A stretch of DNA of 64,000 bases from Amblyornis subalaris (GCA_018881555.1 JACAXG010000130.1:716079-780078), one strand, 5' to 3'; numbered from the stretch's first letter, positions 33,601 through 44,614 are shown. Made by a program: numbers and translations. The notes: a model not told the origin generated them from the sequence alone.

Positions 33601-34941
33601 GAAAACGAGGGAAATGAATGGGAAAATGACAACAAACACGATGTCCTACAGTCACCCACTCGCTGGTTTGGNTGCTTTCCTGGATTTTGGGGACAGGGCT
33701 GGTTCTTTTTGGCGGATTTGGGGGGGCCNTGCAGACACCTCCAAGCTCCCCTCACCCCTGGGGCATGGGCACATCCCACCCTGTCCCCACCAGCTGCTTT
33801 TCCAGCAGGAAACCCAAAAGCTGGAAGGAGCTGAGCCCTGCCTTTGTCACCAGCTCTCCTCGCACAAAGCTCCCTCGATTTTCCCCTCAGCATTCAGGAN
33901 TTTTCCTAAAGAAAACACCAGAAAAAGGCCACATTCAGGGACGGTTTTCCCTCCGCTTTGTTTATCAGCAAGATTAAGATTCCTGGCTGGGGAATAAAGG
34001 AATATCTCCATTTATTTGTTTCGGGGGCATGCGGGGCGCGTTTGTTTCCTAGGATGCAAATGCATTGTTCCCGCTCCGACTGGAAGCCCCGGTGCCAAGG
34101 AGCTGCCGTCGGATCGGGATCTCTTGGCATCGTTTTTTCCTCTGTGACTCCGCGCACGGAGCAGGGGATTTGAGTCCTCCTGCTATCCTGCCGCTGGAAA
34201 AGCTTTCCCGGTTTCTTTCTGAAAGTTTCTTTCAGACGATTTNGCCGTTCCCGAAGGATGGGATTTCNGGATGTGGGTNACGCNGCCCTCCCCGGGGTGC
34301 TGCACCAGCTGCCTGCNGCACCAAAAAGGGCCAAATTGGGCGTTCAAATGCGATTGGCCGCGGTCCCTAATTCCAGTTTTTATTCATTTCGCTCCCTCCC
34401 CGACCTTTTTTTAATTGGGATTTACGCAGCTGCAGCCGGGTGGTGGCTCCGAGGGGACAGCGTGAAATCCCAGCCCTTCTCCACGGGGTGAATCCTCGCT
34501 CCGAAGGCTCCGCGTTTGTCCCCAGGGTGCCATCCCCCATTATGTGCACCAGGGGCTGGCACTGCTGTGACAGGTCCGTGCCTGACATGCCCTGTCACTC
34601 CGGAGATAACGGCTCGGGAATTCGTGCTCATCATCGTTTTGACTGTTCCCCCGGAACGAGTGGTTTTTGGTTTTTTTGTTGGTTTTTTTTGTTTCCAGCA
34701 GCACGTCTTGCACCCGAAGGGATTTTTGTAGGGAATTGCTGTTGGTTTTTTACATAGGAAAAATAGCAACTGGAGGTCGGGAGTACCCCAAGCCTTGGGA
34801 TGGTGCTCCANGAAAAATTTCACACAGATTCCGGCTCCTCCTACCCGAAACCTGCTGCCCCAGACACCATCACCTTCCTCATCACCAGGACCCTGATGCC
34901 ATCACTGCTGAGCAAAGGATTTGTATCCTAAATATCCGTGG
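33601..34941. other. Unique noncoding sequence
   Basis: No gene or CR1 found. Contains the candidate element at 33950-34150. Confidence 0.4.
33950..34150. promoter_or_regulatory. Candidate conserved noncoding element
   Basis: 'tttatcagcaagattaagat', 'tatctccatttatttg' and 'aggatgcaaatgcattg' (octamer-like ATGCAAAT on the + strand) occur within 130 bp, followed by CpG-containing unique sequence. Confidence 0.28.
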
Positions 34942-35258
34942 GTGGATCCATGTCCAGAGAGGGATAATGGAGCTGGGGAAGGGGCTGGAGCACCAGGAGC
35001 GGCTGAGGGAGCNGGGAAGTGGGCTCAGCCTGGAGAAAAGGGGGATCAGGGGGCACCTTCTGGCTCTGCACAACTCCTGACAGGAGGGGGCAGCNGGGGT
35101 GGGTCGGGCTCTGGGAACAGGGAACAGGGACAGGAGGAGAGGGAACGGCCTCNAGCTGTGCCAGNGGAGGGTCAGGTTGGATATTGGGGAAAATTCCTTC
35201 TTGGAAAAGGTTGTCCAGCCCTGGCACAGCTGCCCAGGGCAGTGGTGGGGTCCCAAAT
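34942..35258 (+). repeat. CR1 LINE fragment
   Basis: 'gggctcagcctggagaaaag', 'gcacaactcctgacaggagg', 'gtcaggttggatattgggga' and 'ctgcccagggcagtggtgg' follow in CR1 order. The 3' tail is missing. Confidence 0.9.
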
Positions 35259-35403
35259 ATATTGAGCAAGGAAATGCCATATTAGTCAAAATATTTGGAT
35301 GTGTTTTCTGCAGTTGCCTTGATCTGGGCTGAGAACCCTTCCCGTCCTCCTGCAGTTCTGCTCCTCAAGATTTTACAGGATACCCCTGGGCAGTCCCCAT
35401 CCC

Positions 35404-35441
35404 AGATCTGGGATCACATCCTAGGTCTGGGATCACATCCC
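35404..35441. repeat. 19-bp tandem duplication
   Basis: Two copies of a unit reading 'agatctgggatcacatcct', differing in two bases. Confidence 0.85.
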
Positions 35442-35506
35442 AGTTTGGCCAGGCTTTCCCAGCAGGACAGGTGATCTTTCCTTGAGTCTACAAATAGGTC
35501 CCTCCA

Positions 35507-35556
35507 GTATAGAATCAGAGAATCCTTTANGNTGGAAAAGACCTTTAAGATTTGGG
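35507..35556 (-). repeat. CR1 LINE fragment, tail only
   Basis: 'agaatcagagaatccttta' and 'tggaaaagacctttaagat' are the complement of a CR1 3' terminus. Confidence 0.7.
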
Positions 35557-36547
35557 TTTGGGGAAAGGAAAAAAAACCAGAAAAAATAGAATTATTTGGA
35601 AAAACTTAAAGGAAAAGCAGGCCAGCAAGNTAAATGGTTTGGTTTTCCTCCTTAGGCAAAATCCAGTAGGAATTTCTGGCCTTGCTTACCCTCACAGAGC
35701 TGCAANAGCACCAAAATATTTGGAGGTTGCTCATGCCAGGGTTCCCTTTCTTTGGGGGACAACACTCCAGAGCTTCATGGTCAGGGTTTCCTGGGAAAAT
35801 CAATCCTCTCCTCCCAAAAACAGCCCAGTTCATGATAAAGAAATAAATTAATTTAGCAGCACTGAAGTCCATTTCAGTTTGACTTGCGAATTTAGTTCTG
35901 TATAGACTCTTATATTATTAAATAGGGTGCAAAGCCTTAATTAAATAAACTTGAGCTCTTGCTGCAGTTTTTTATCAGGGAAACCCAAACAATCCCTTCT
36001 GACATCATTTAACTTCTCCTTCCTTTCTCTTTCCCNTGTCAAAATATTCCTCCGAACTGGCACGTTCCCGCCGAGTATTTGGATTTTTGCAGACATTTCT
36101 ACAACCTATTTGCATTTTTGTGGAAAAACTCCCCCATCTGTTTATTTCCCTTGTGCAAACCGGCTGGGATCACTCGGAGCGGGGACATCAGGGAAGAGCC
36201 GACGGCGCCGGGAATGAGCCCGGAGTGGCTTTCCCTGGGCTCAGTCCTGGTGCTTTCCCCTCGGAGTTATCCCCTTATCTGCTTGGAGATCCTTCCCCTG
36301 AAAATAAATCATCATAGACATCCCAGCTCTGCAGGTTTCAGGCACTAAAATTTGGAGAATTCCTTGCAAAGCTCCAAACAAAACCCTGGCTGACCGAGGC
36401 GCTGTCGGAATCCGAGGTAAACAGCCCGTTTTTCAGGAATATCGTGAATATTTTCCTATCATATGGGTTGCTTTGACAAGCAGGGAGGCTGTTTTCCGCT
36501 TTAAATGAAATAATAAATAAAATAAGGGAAGCAGGGCTGGAGGAGGA
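35557..36547. other. Unique noncoding sequence
   Basis: No gene or repeat recognised outside the candidate element at 35860-36200. Confidence 0.4.
35860..36200. promoter_or_regulatory. Candidate conserved noncoding element
   Basis: An AT-rich block with 'attattaaatagggtgcaaa', 'gccttaattaaataaacttg', 'ttatcagggaaaccc' and 'tttgcatttttgtgg'. It has little simple repetition and stands between CR1-bearing segments. Confidence 0.28.
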
Positions 36548-36775
36548 TGGGTTTAGATGGGATATTGGGAAGGAATTCCTGGCTGTGAGGGTGGGGAGGG
36601 CCTGGCACAGGTTGCCCAGAGAAGCTGGGGCTGCCCCTGGATCCCTGGAAGTGTCCAAGGCCAGGNTGGAGCACCCTGGGATAGTGGAAGGTGTCCCTGC
36701 CCATGGCAGAGGGTGGAATGGGATGGGCTTTAAGGCACTTCCAACCCAAACCAGTCTGGGATCTGTGGTCCAGCA
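36548..36775 (+). repeat. CR1 LINE fragment, 3' end
   Basis: From 'gatgggatattgggaaggaa' through 'aggttgcccagagaagctgg' and 'gtgtccctgcccatggcaga' to 'cttccaacccaaaccagtct'. A deletion of about 20 bp removes the usual 'gggcttggagcaac' segment. Confidence 0.93.
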
Positions 36776-36956
36776 TCCCAGTCCATGCCTCTGACTGGTT
36801 CAGGCTCTGAGCCCATTGCTGGTTTCTTACAGATAAATTCCTTAAGGTTATTCCTACCTTTTTCTGTGCATTTATTTAGTGCCAAGCAGGGAGGAATTCA
36901 GCCCCCAGACTGCAGCTGGTGTCNCTTTAATGCATAAATTCCATACCATTTAAAAT

Positions 36957-37075
36957 CCATGCAGATGTGGCACTCAGGNATNTGGATCAGTGGTGGCCTT
37001 GGCAGTGCTGGGGAAANGTTGGACTGGATGATCTTGGAGGTCTTTTCCAGCCTAAACAATTCCCTGGTTCAAAAT
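36957..37075 (+). repeat. CR1 LINE fragment, tail
   Basis: 'ggtggccttggcagtgctgg', 'ttggactggatgatcttgga' and 'ggtcttttccagcctaaac' define the 3' end of a CR1 subfamily different from its neighbour at 36.6 kb. Confidence 0.85.
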
Positions 37076-38559
37076 TCCTTCTCTGGGCAGCTCCCTGNCC
37101 GAATGAAGCATTGCTGGAATTGCTGGACGTGCTGCCGGCATTTCACAGCCAGCTCTTGGAATTCGCTGTTGGAGGGCGGATCGTGCTCAGAACAGGGAAA
37201 TTCTGCAGTAATTAATGCTAAAAATAAACAAAAATAAATAGTGTGAGCTCCCCATGGCTCAAGAGGCTCCTGGGAGCAGCGTGGGAAGCGCCAGGCACGT
37301 GTTGTCCCCGGTGCCACCCTGAGCTCTGCTCACACCTTGTGTCCCCTCTGCATGGGATGTGCCACTCCCAGGAAGCTCCTGGAATCCGTGGGAAACGATC
37401 CAGCCCTCGGTGATGCCGCACTCACAGATCCAGGCTTTGCCTGGAGCCGGACTCGGAGATTCGGTGTTTCCCACTGCCCACACCCCGAACCTGCCAGGCA
37501 GGGGGCTCATCCCACATGGATGCAGAACACGGCCCGGCCTCAACCTGGAGCCGCGNGTGAGATTTGGTGGGAAAACTTGAATTTAGAAGCACAAGAGCNG
37601 TTGGGTTTCCTCCCATTTTCATGGATGGAGCTGCACAGCTGCAGCGCTCCGAGAGCCGTATCCCGCTGCTCCTGCTTTGGCTCCGGACATTCTCCTACGG
37701 GATGAACCCACCTGGAAGAGCCTCCAACACATCTCCAGTCCCACCTGTGGCCATTTCCATGATGGCAGCCAGCAGGTAACAAAGAGCACAGCCCAAGCCG
37801 TGCCCTCGGAAAAGGCAGCGCCGCTCCCACCGGGAATCCTTCAATCCGTGGGTTTCTCTCCGGGAGAACACGGATGACTGGGAGCCATTTGGAGAAGGGA
37901 ATCCAAAAATCATCTTATCAAATCAGGGGTGTAATTTGCAGGCAAGAATCCGTTCTGGCTCGCCCCTCGTTTCGCATGGATGTGGGGAAAGTCCATACAG
38001 ATCCCATTTACGGCTTCTAGGAAATTCCTCCTGGCCCGATTCGCGCGGAACATATGGAATCCATTTTCCCCCACACCTGGCCACATATATTTGTTATGAA
38101 AGGTTCATGACTCCGTGGGCTGTGTGACCCATTCCCAAGGTGATTAGAGTTAAATGTGTTTCCTGCTCTCCCAAATTCCACATAAAGCGAATAAACCAAT
38201 CCGTAGGTCCCAAGTGTAATATCCCGAGCCTACAAACACACGCAGGCAATAAGTCAGGGAGGAGGGGAAAAATCCTGTTGCTGCTTTCCATTAGCGAGCA
38301 GCTGGGAAGGGGAAGGGAAGGAGGGAAGGAAAAACCCTGGAAATTCAGGGAACAGCATGAATTTTGTCGTGCTCAAACCCTGAAATCCGTTTCGAGCCCG
38401 CGTGGGGAAACTTCCATGTGGAAAAGGAGAGGGGTTTAGAGCCTCNGAGAATGGGGATGGTGCTCTGGAGCATGGAAAGGTGCACTGGGGTGTTCAGGCA
38501 TCTTTTCATTGGGTTTGTAATAAATAAAGGAAGCTTATANAAAATATGGAGAGGGAATT
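37076..38559. other. Unique noncoding sequence
   Basis: No gene or CR1 seen. A purine-rich tract lies at about 38305-38335. Contains the candidate element at 38080-38260. Confidence 0.4.
38080..38260. promoter_or_regulatory. Candidate conserved noncoding element
   Basis: 'cacctggccacatatatttg', 'aaggtgattagagttaaatg' and 'cataaagcgaataaacc' lie within 150 bp, with an E-box (CACCTG) and homeodomain-like cores. Texture-based call. Confidence 0.28.
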
Positions 38560-38838
38560 TTTACACGGGCAGGTGGTGATAGGGCAAGGGGGAACAGTTT
38601 TAAACCGAAAGAGGGGAGATTGAGGTTAAGGATTGGGAAGGAATTCCTGGTTGTGAGGATGGGGAGGCCCTAGTACAGGTTGCCCAGAGAAGCTGAGGTT
38701 GCCCCTGGATCCCTGGAAGTGTCCCAGGCCAGGCTNGATGAGGCTTGGAGTAACCTGGGATAGAGGGAGGTGTCAGGAATTCCAGACTTCCACCCCAAAC
38801 CAGTCTGGAATTCCATGATTCCATGATTCTATGACTAT
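38560..38838 (+). repeat. CR1 LINE fragment, 3' end
   Basis: 'ggtgatagggcaagggggaa', 'gattgggaaggaattcctgg', 'ggttgcccagagaagctgag' and 'cccctggatccctggaagtg', ending in ATTCCATG/ATTCTATG octamers, the characteristic CR1 terminus. Confidence 0.93.
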
Positions 38839-40010
38839 CACAGCAGTACCACAGGCTCAGAGGGTGGGGAATGCTCTGGATAATTCCCCTTTCCTGCTGT
38901 GCTGTCTGCATCCTTCAGCCACATCCTCATGGCTGCATCCTCATGGCCCTGACCTTTCCAGGCCGGGGGAAAGCCACGTCAGCTCCTCTTAGGATCANCA
39001 GTTGGCATTTATGGCCGTGCTCTCTCCACCCCATAAATGCAGCCTCCGCTTTCCACCCCAGCCCATCACACGTCCCCACCTCCTGCTCTGCCCATCCCGA
39101 CTCACTCGGGACAAAAACCAACCCCAATAAAATAAGTCACCTTAGGGAAGGAGGGCGGAACTGGGATCAACCCAGCCCTTCCAAACCCTTCCATTCCCTC
39201 GGCAGAATTTTCCCTCCGAGGAACCGAAGCGAGGGGTTGTGCAACCACAGCAAAAAATCCCAAGTGAATCCCTTCCAAAAAGAGCCGAGCTGGATGTCAT
39301 TATTTCCTGTCGGGAGACAGAAGGAGAGTGGGAAAAACTCCTGTTTCGGGAGCCAAGCGCTGCCGAGGAGAGCGATTAGCAGATGGCACGGGAACGGGCT
39401 CATTATCGTTAATTTGCCAGGCCTTTCCCAGCTCCCGAATTGCCCTTTGGAAGTGGAAGAGCGGCGTGTGCACACGGACAAAGGGAGGCTGCGCTTGGCA
39501 AAGCCGCCGTGCCACCCACCGCCTCAATGGGAGCCCCACCTGCCCCATCCCGGCTTTGGGACGAGCGGGATAATGCGGCTCCCGGCGCGGGACGCCGCTC
39601 AATAGGGAGCCCCCACGCCTGGTGGGTATTAATGGGATAATGTTTTGTTGGAAGAAGTTAATGCTGCAAAAGGCCTCTTTTTTTTTTTTTTTTTTATTTT
39701 CTAAGGGGTTTTTGTGGAGGCGACTGTTTAACAGCACTGAATATCTCTATTTATTGGGAAATTAATTTAAGGAAAAGCACACTTCAGTACACTCAAACTT
39801 TTCCTCCATCCTCTTTCCAACTGGATTTTTTTTTGCCTAGGTCGTGCTTCCCAACAGAATGTCCGCATCCTTTTATTTTTTTTTTTTTCTGGGACATCAC
39901 TGGAGAATTTGGGCAGGTGAAGCATCTCAAAGTCTGAATTTGGAGGGAACGCATTGCCTCGAGCGGAGCTGCAGTGGAACTTTTCTCCCACCTCCCTTGT
40001 ATAAAAGCTG
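38839..40010. other. Unique noncoding sequence with poly(T) runs
   Basis: T runs at about 39678-39696 and 39873-39888. The segment 39370-39450 ('gcgattagcagatggcac', 'tcattatcgttaatttgcc') is a weak conserved-element candidate. The 244-codon + frame at 38871-39605 shows no domain and is not called. Confidence 0.4.
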
Positions 40011-40073
<63 letters not shown>

Positions 40074-40078
40074 GTAAT
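40011..40078. repeat. (AAT)n microsatellite
   Basis: About 20 perfect trinucleotide units followed by an interrupted unit, directly abutting the 3' end of the next CR1. Confidence 0.97.
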
Positions 40079-40182
40079 AGAATCACGGGATAGTTCGGAT
40101 TGGAAGAGACCTTAAGGATCATCCAGTTCCAACCCCCTGCCATGGGCAGGGACATCTCCCACTATCCCAGGTTGCTGCAAGC
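40079..40182 (-). repeat. CR1 LINE fragment, 3' end
   Basis: 'gaatcacgggatagttcgga', 'ttggaagagaccttaagga', 'accccctgccatgggcaggg' and 'ctatcccaggttgct' are the complement of a CR1 3' end. It is cut off after about 100 bp. Confidence 0.92.
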
Positions 40183-40183
40183 C

Positions 40184-40210
40184 TCATCATCATCACCNCC
40201 ATCATCATCA
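40184..40210. repeat. (CAT)n microsatellite
   Basis: CAT/ATC repeats with one interruption, immediately beyond the truncated 5' side of the CR1 fragment. AT-rich unique sequence follows to about 40290. Confidence 0.9.
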
Positions 40211-40767
40211 TTTTCCACATTAATATAAAATAATATTATTTTAATATATTATTCCATATAAATTATAAATCTGTAGATTTTAAAAGGACACCAAGAGTTT
40301 GGCTGGGACCACTCCAAACCATCCCTTTGGATGGCTTTTTCCATCCTCACCACTAAGACTATACCAGACAAGGAAGCCCCGCAGCCCCACTCGGGCCCGA
40401 TCGCTCCCAATTAAAGGCAGCACGGAGGAGATCCCGGCACATCGGGAATTGTCATCCTCATCCCGAGTGGCAGCGCCGCCAGGGGAGGGCTGGAAGTGAC
40501 ACCATCGCCGGTGACAGCGCTAATTGCCCGAGCTGCTAATTGATTTCCCCCTCATTAGNGCCGCGATGCCGCTCCGGGGCTACAGCCGGCTCTGCCCACG
40601 GTGCAGATCCGTGCGTGGAATGCGGGGGAGTGGGCGAGGGAAAGATGGGAGTGGAAAGGCAGGGAAATGGGTGAGGAAAAGGNAATTAGGGAGCTCGTGT
40701 TAATGTGGAGTCAAAGCAGAACGTGTGGGGTTCGCGCCCGGGATACCCCGGGTGCTGCTGGATGTTC
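40211..40767. other. Unique noncoding sequence
   Basis: AT-rich to about 40290, then GC-rich. 'gcgctaattgcccgagctgc' followed by 'taattgatttccccctcatt' at about 40518-40560 is homeodomain-motif rich. No gene seen. Confidence 0.4.
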
Positions 40768-41068
40768 ATNGAATCATGGAATTCCNGAATGGAATATTAA
40801 AGGGATATTAAATCCCTTCCCATTCCACCNCTGCCATGGGCAGGGACAACTTTCACTATCCCAGGNTGCTCCAAGCCCNNTCCNNCCTGGCCTTGGACAC
40901 TTNCAGGGATGGGGCATCCATGGAACAACCTGTGCCAGGACCTCACCTCCCTCCCAGCCAGGAATTCCCTCCCAATATCCCATCTATCCCTGCCCTCCGG
41001 CAGTGTGAAGCCACTCCCTGTGTCCTGTGCCTCCATCCCTTGTCCCAAGTCCCTCTCCAGCTCTCAAT
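40768..41068 (-). repeat. CR1 LINE fragment, 3' body, N-rich
   Basis: 'gccatgggcagggacaactt', 'ctggccttggacactt', 'acctcacctccctcccagcc' and 'tcccaagtccctctccagct' show a - strand CR1. Nine N calls fall in 300 bp, including NN pairs at 40879-40880 and 40884-40885. Confidence 0.92.
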
Positions 41069-41299
41069 ATTAATTTCGCTGTTTTCCAATGTTTTCCGTA
41101 TTTCTTTGGAACGGGAAACGTGCCCGGAATCCTTAGGAGAAGCTGCCGTGNCGTGTCTCCGGGCACGAGGGGCTGAGCGGTTCCATGTCGCTCTCCAGAC
41201 GGAAATCCTCGGAGCAGCCACAATGCGCTTTGTAATTAGAGTTAATTAACACTTCTGCAAATTGGTCTTTATTTAAGACCAGCTGCCGAGGCGAGGGGA
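41069..41299. promoter_or_regulatory. Candidate conserved noncoding element
   Basis: Unique sequence with the palindrome GTTAATTAAC (41241-41250, HNF1-like) and a 7-bp-stem inverted repeat TGGTCTT/AAGACCA (41263-41281). Texture-based call. Confidence 0.28.
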
Positions 41300-41342
41300 A
41301 AAAAAAAAAAAAAGAAAAAAAAAAGGGGAAAAAAAAAAAAAA
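41300..41342. repeat. A-rich low-complexity tract
   Basis: Long A runs broken by single Gs and one GGGG. Confidence 0.95.
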
Positions 41343-41575
41343 GTCTATCAAGCCATAAAATATTAATTAGCACAAGTGTCTCGTCTGGAACCACCGGGGT
41401 GTGTGTGTGGGGATAGGGAGCTGGGCAAAGGCTGCTTTGTTTCCCTGGATAAAGGGTTAGGGAGCAGGAATTTGGAGGAGATAAACTCAGATTTCCACGC
41501 ACATGTCACAGGTACAGGGAGGGATAAAAACCGAACTTTCATTCACACGTGAAATGTGGGAGAGCCCAGTGGTTT

Positions 41576-41720
41576 AATCGCAGGATTGTGGAATGGTTTG
41601 GGCTGGAAGGGNCTTTAAANCNCANCCAGTTCCACTCCTTGCCATGGGAAGGGACACCTTCCACTATGCCAGGTTTCTCCTGTCCAGCCTGGCCTTGGAC
41701 ACTCCCAGGGATGCGANGAC
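41576..41720 (-). repeat. CR1 LINE fragment, 3' end, N-rich
   Basis: 'gaatggtttgggctggaagg', 'ttgccatgggaagggacacc' and 'ctggccttggacactcccag' are CR1 on the - strand. Four Ns lie within 41612-41625. Confidence 0.9.
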
Positions 41721-43029
41721 GTGGAGAACACTCCCAAATTCCGCTCCCCTTTCCCTCCAGCACCTCCTTGCTCTGGGATTTTCCCTAATTCCTTCTCTCT
41801 GTTGTCTATAAAAACCCACCCCACAATTTCACGACAAATATTCTTTAAAACAAGGAATTTTTGCCCAAACTCTCCCCTTCCCAGCTCGTGGGATTTTGTG
41901 CCGGTTCCCGCTCGGCTCCGCTCTGCTCTGACTGAATTAGGTCATGGGCTTCTCCAGGCTATCACCGTCGTAAAATTATGTGACAGAAACAAATAGGAAA
42001 TATTTAAAGTTAAGGCTCTGCAAGTGCTCCTATTCACCATAAAGATGGGATCACTTGGAGTTTATATCTGCTTGCTAAAAATTCCTGTGAGGAGCTTGGC
42101 GAGGGATATGAAAATCTGGGGAAAAAATGTTCTTTTTCTCCCTTTTCTGTGGCNTCTGGATTGGTGCTCGCTCGCTGCTGTTGCTCCCGGAAAAACCAGC
42201 CTGGAGTTTGCAGGGGGAAAGAAAAAACCCAACTACAGAAACAAACAGCTGCAGGGAAGGCAAAGTGAAACGTAAAAACATCCCCAATTTCAATGGAATT
42301 CTTCAAACCAGCTTTACAGTGAATTCCCTTGGAAATACGTCGGCTCTGGAGGCCNTTAACCATTCCTGGTGGATCCAGTGAAGAGTTCCAGGAAGGAAGC
42401 AATTTCTTTGCAAAAAGGAAAAAAGAATGTTTAATTCCAGGATGGTTTAAAGCCTGGGATGTTGCTTGTGTTGGACTTTTATTTGGTCTTCAGCATAAAT
42501 TCGGGAAAGGTTTTAGAGGATTAAACCCAAGCTGAGCTGAAACNGATCCCAGAGCAACACCAGCGCTGGGGGGGGGGGTGTTTTGTTTTTATCTTCCTTG
42601 ATATTTTCACAAACAAGGAGCTGTTTCCTTTCCTTCTGCCCCAAATAAATCCCTGTGAANTATGAAATATGAAAGGCGAGGTGTGAGTGAGACAGCAGCT
42701 GTCTGCAGGGATGTCACCCCACGGATCAGCCGGTGCCAGGCTNTGTTTTCCAGCACGGGATGCTCACCCACGACCCCTGTGTCCCGTGTTCCCAATTTTC
42801 CATCCCGTTCCAAATCCGTTTCCCGTGGAATGCTTGGGTTCGGCACCTCACGGCGGGAAAACAGAACTGGAGACACCACGGGGCAGATGGGGACCCCCAG
42901 ACTCCTGAGGAAAGCTGGATGCACCCAACATGTTGGAATCGCTCCCCCTGAGGTGATCCTTCATCACCTGGAGAGGGCAAATGAAGCACAAGGAGTTTGG
43001 GGTGGGCGCTGACACATTCCTGCTGAAAT
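41721..43029. other. Unique noncoding sequence
   Basis: No gene or recognised repeat apart from a G run at about 42568-42578. Contains the candidate element at 41930-42110. Confidence 0.4.
41930..42110. promoter_or_regulatory. Candidate conserved noncoding element
   Basis: An AT-rich island with 'cgtaaaattatgtgacagaa', 'ggaaatatttaaagttaagg' and 'caccataaagatggg'. Selected on contrast with GC-rich flanks. Confidence 0.25.
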
Positions 43030-43235
43030 TCCATGGAAAAGATTCTTCCCCCAGAGGGTGGTGGGCAGTGAATTCCCCAAGGGAATGGGCATGGCCCCAA
43101 GGCTGCCAGAGCTCCAGGAGCTCCCAGGGATGCACAGGGTGGGATTGTTGGGGTGTCTGTGCAGGGCCAGGGGTTGGATCGATGATCCTTGTGNTCNCTT
43201 CCCACTTAGGATATTCNGNGNTGATTCNACGGATT
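43030..43235 (+). repeat. CR1 LINE fragment, 3' end
   Basis: 'cccccagagggtggtgggca', 'ccaaggctgccagagctcc' and 'gtgggattgttggggtgtct' are nearly the reverse complement of the copy at 23.4 kb. The tail is present but carries six Ns between 43194 and 43228. Confidence 0.9.
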
Positions 43236-44234
43236 GGGAATGTGCGTGGAAGTGGTCACTGGGAGAATGTGGTGTCTCATGGACCTGGAAACCTCCCCGG
43301 TGAGTCCCACGGGGCTGGTGCTCACCTGGGCAGGTGACAGGACGGGAGGTGACAGCTCTGGGAGCGCCGATCCCGCCGGGAAGGGTCGTGCCAGGTGAGG
43401 CAGAGCGGGAGACGCCGGCGCATTCCCGGGAAAGCGGCGNGAGCGGCGGGGACACCGCTGGCGTTTCCACGATGTCACAACAGCTCCCACAGGAACTGAT
43501 GTGATGGGAAAAGCGCTCTGCAGCTCCCTGCCTGCTCCCCACAGGCACAGGGACAGCACTGGGCAAACTGGGAAATCCGACGTCTGCGTTTTCCAGGGAT
43601 GAAATCCAAGCCTGAGCCGTGGCAGAGCCCCGTGGAGAGAGAAAGGACGTGGATCCCACTCCTCTTTGTGTGGCTTGGAGGGGAGGGGGGGGATTGCTCT
43701 GTAATCCCAAGGGGAAAAAAAAAAAACCTCCCGAAGATTTAAAGAGGCTTTAGCTCAGGCTTTGAATGCCTTTTCATTTTGCCCTATTCACGTATCCAAT
43801 AGAGCTCCCTGCTCGGAATAATTGCATTTTACCTGCTGAAAACAGGGCCCTGGCAACCTCGGAGCGCTTTATTCCTCCTGATGGCACATCGAGCGTAAAC
43901 GCGAAGTTCCCTCAAAACCCGGTGGGGGGGGAAAAAAAAACAAGCCTCATTTTTCTCTTAAATATAATTTACGAGAGGAAGCATTAACTCGTAAATCACA
44001 GGCACGGAGCCGGCGAGGATTGAAACACGACACTCAGCCAGCAGGCAAATCACACCCGGAGCACTCCATCACCCCGGGCCCCTTCCAAGGGCATCGCTGG
44101 AAATGTGTTCCTCATAAGGAGAGTTAAGGGAAAAAATTAAAAAAAAAAAAAAGCACTAAAGCTGTGAGGAAAGAGACCCCCAGCACCCCCAGCCGAGGCT
44201 GGGGAAGGAAGGCAGGGCTGGATTCCTCCTGCCT
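43236..44234. other. Unique noncoding sequence
   Basis: GC-rich at first, then the candidate element at 43740-44110 and an A-rich run at about 44135-44151. No gene seen. Confidence 0.4.
43740..44110. promoter_or_regulatory. Candidate conserved noncoding element
   Basis: 'tcggaataattgcattttac', 'cttaaatataatttacgag' and CpG-containing unique words. A 9-bp inverted repeat ATTTACGAG/CTCGTAAAT (43967-43996, 12-nt loop) is present, though arms of this length are expected by chance in 64 kb. Confidence 0.28.
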
Positions 44235-44546
44235 GGNCTCGCCACCCTCACGGGGAAGGATTTAGCCCAATATCCCATCTAATGGCTTGTTGGAAGCCAT
44301 TCCCTGTGTCCTGGTGCTTCATGCCTTGTCCCAANTCCCTCTCCGGCTCTTCTGGAGTCCCTTTAGGCACTGGAAGGGGCTCTGAGGTCTCCCTGGAGCC
44401 TTCTTTTCTCCAGGTGAACATTCCCAGCTCTCCCAGCCTGGCTCCAGAGCAGAGGGACTCCAGCCCATGGAGCATCTCCATGGCCTCCTCTGGACTTGCT
44501 CCAGCAGCTCCACATCCTCCTGATGCTAGACCCCAGCGCTGGGTGC
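44235..44546 (-). repeat. CR1 LINE fragment
   Basis: 'ccattccctgtgtcctggtg', 'ctccctggagccttcttttc', 'gaacattcccagctctccca' and 'agcatctccatggcctcctc' show CR1 on the - strand, from near the ORF2 end to mid 3' body. The tail is missing and about 15 bp near 44285 are deleted. Confidence 0.9.
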
Positions 44547-44550
44547 TCAT

Positions 44551-44614
44551 GATTATACCTGGAATTATACCTGGGATTATACCTGGGATTATACCTGGGA
44601 TTATACCTGGGATT
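44551..44614. repeat. 12-bp minisatellite, 5 copies
   Basis: Unit GATTATACCTGG at 44551-44610 with one changed base in unit 2, plus four bases of a sixth. It starts within about 5 bp of the ORF2-proximal end of the adjoining CR1. Confidence 0.97.

Noticed and set aside
38871..39605. 244-codon open frame on the + strand
   Set aside because: No domain or family resemblance and no splice or promoter context. Composition matches the surrounding noncoding DNA.
43967..43996. 9-bp inverted repeat as a significant hairpin
   Set aside because: About five 9-bp-arm repeats with loops up to 20 nt are expected by chance in 64 kb.
44000..44080. tRNA- or SINE-like segment near 'gcgaggattgaaacacg'
   Set aside because: No A-box/B-box pair at proper spacing and no related copy elsewhere in the window.
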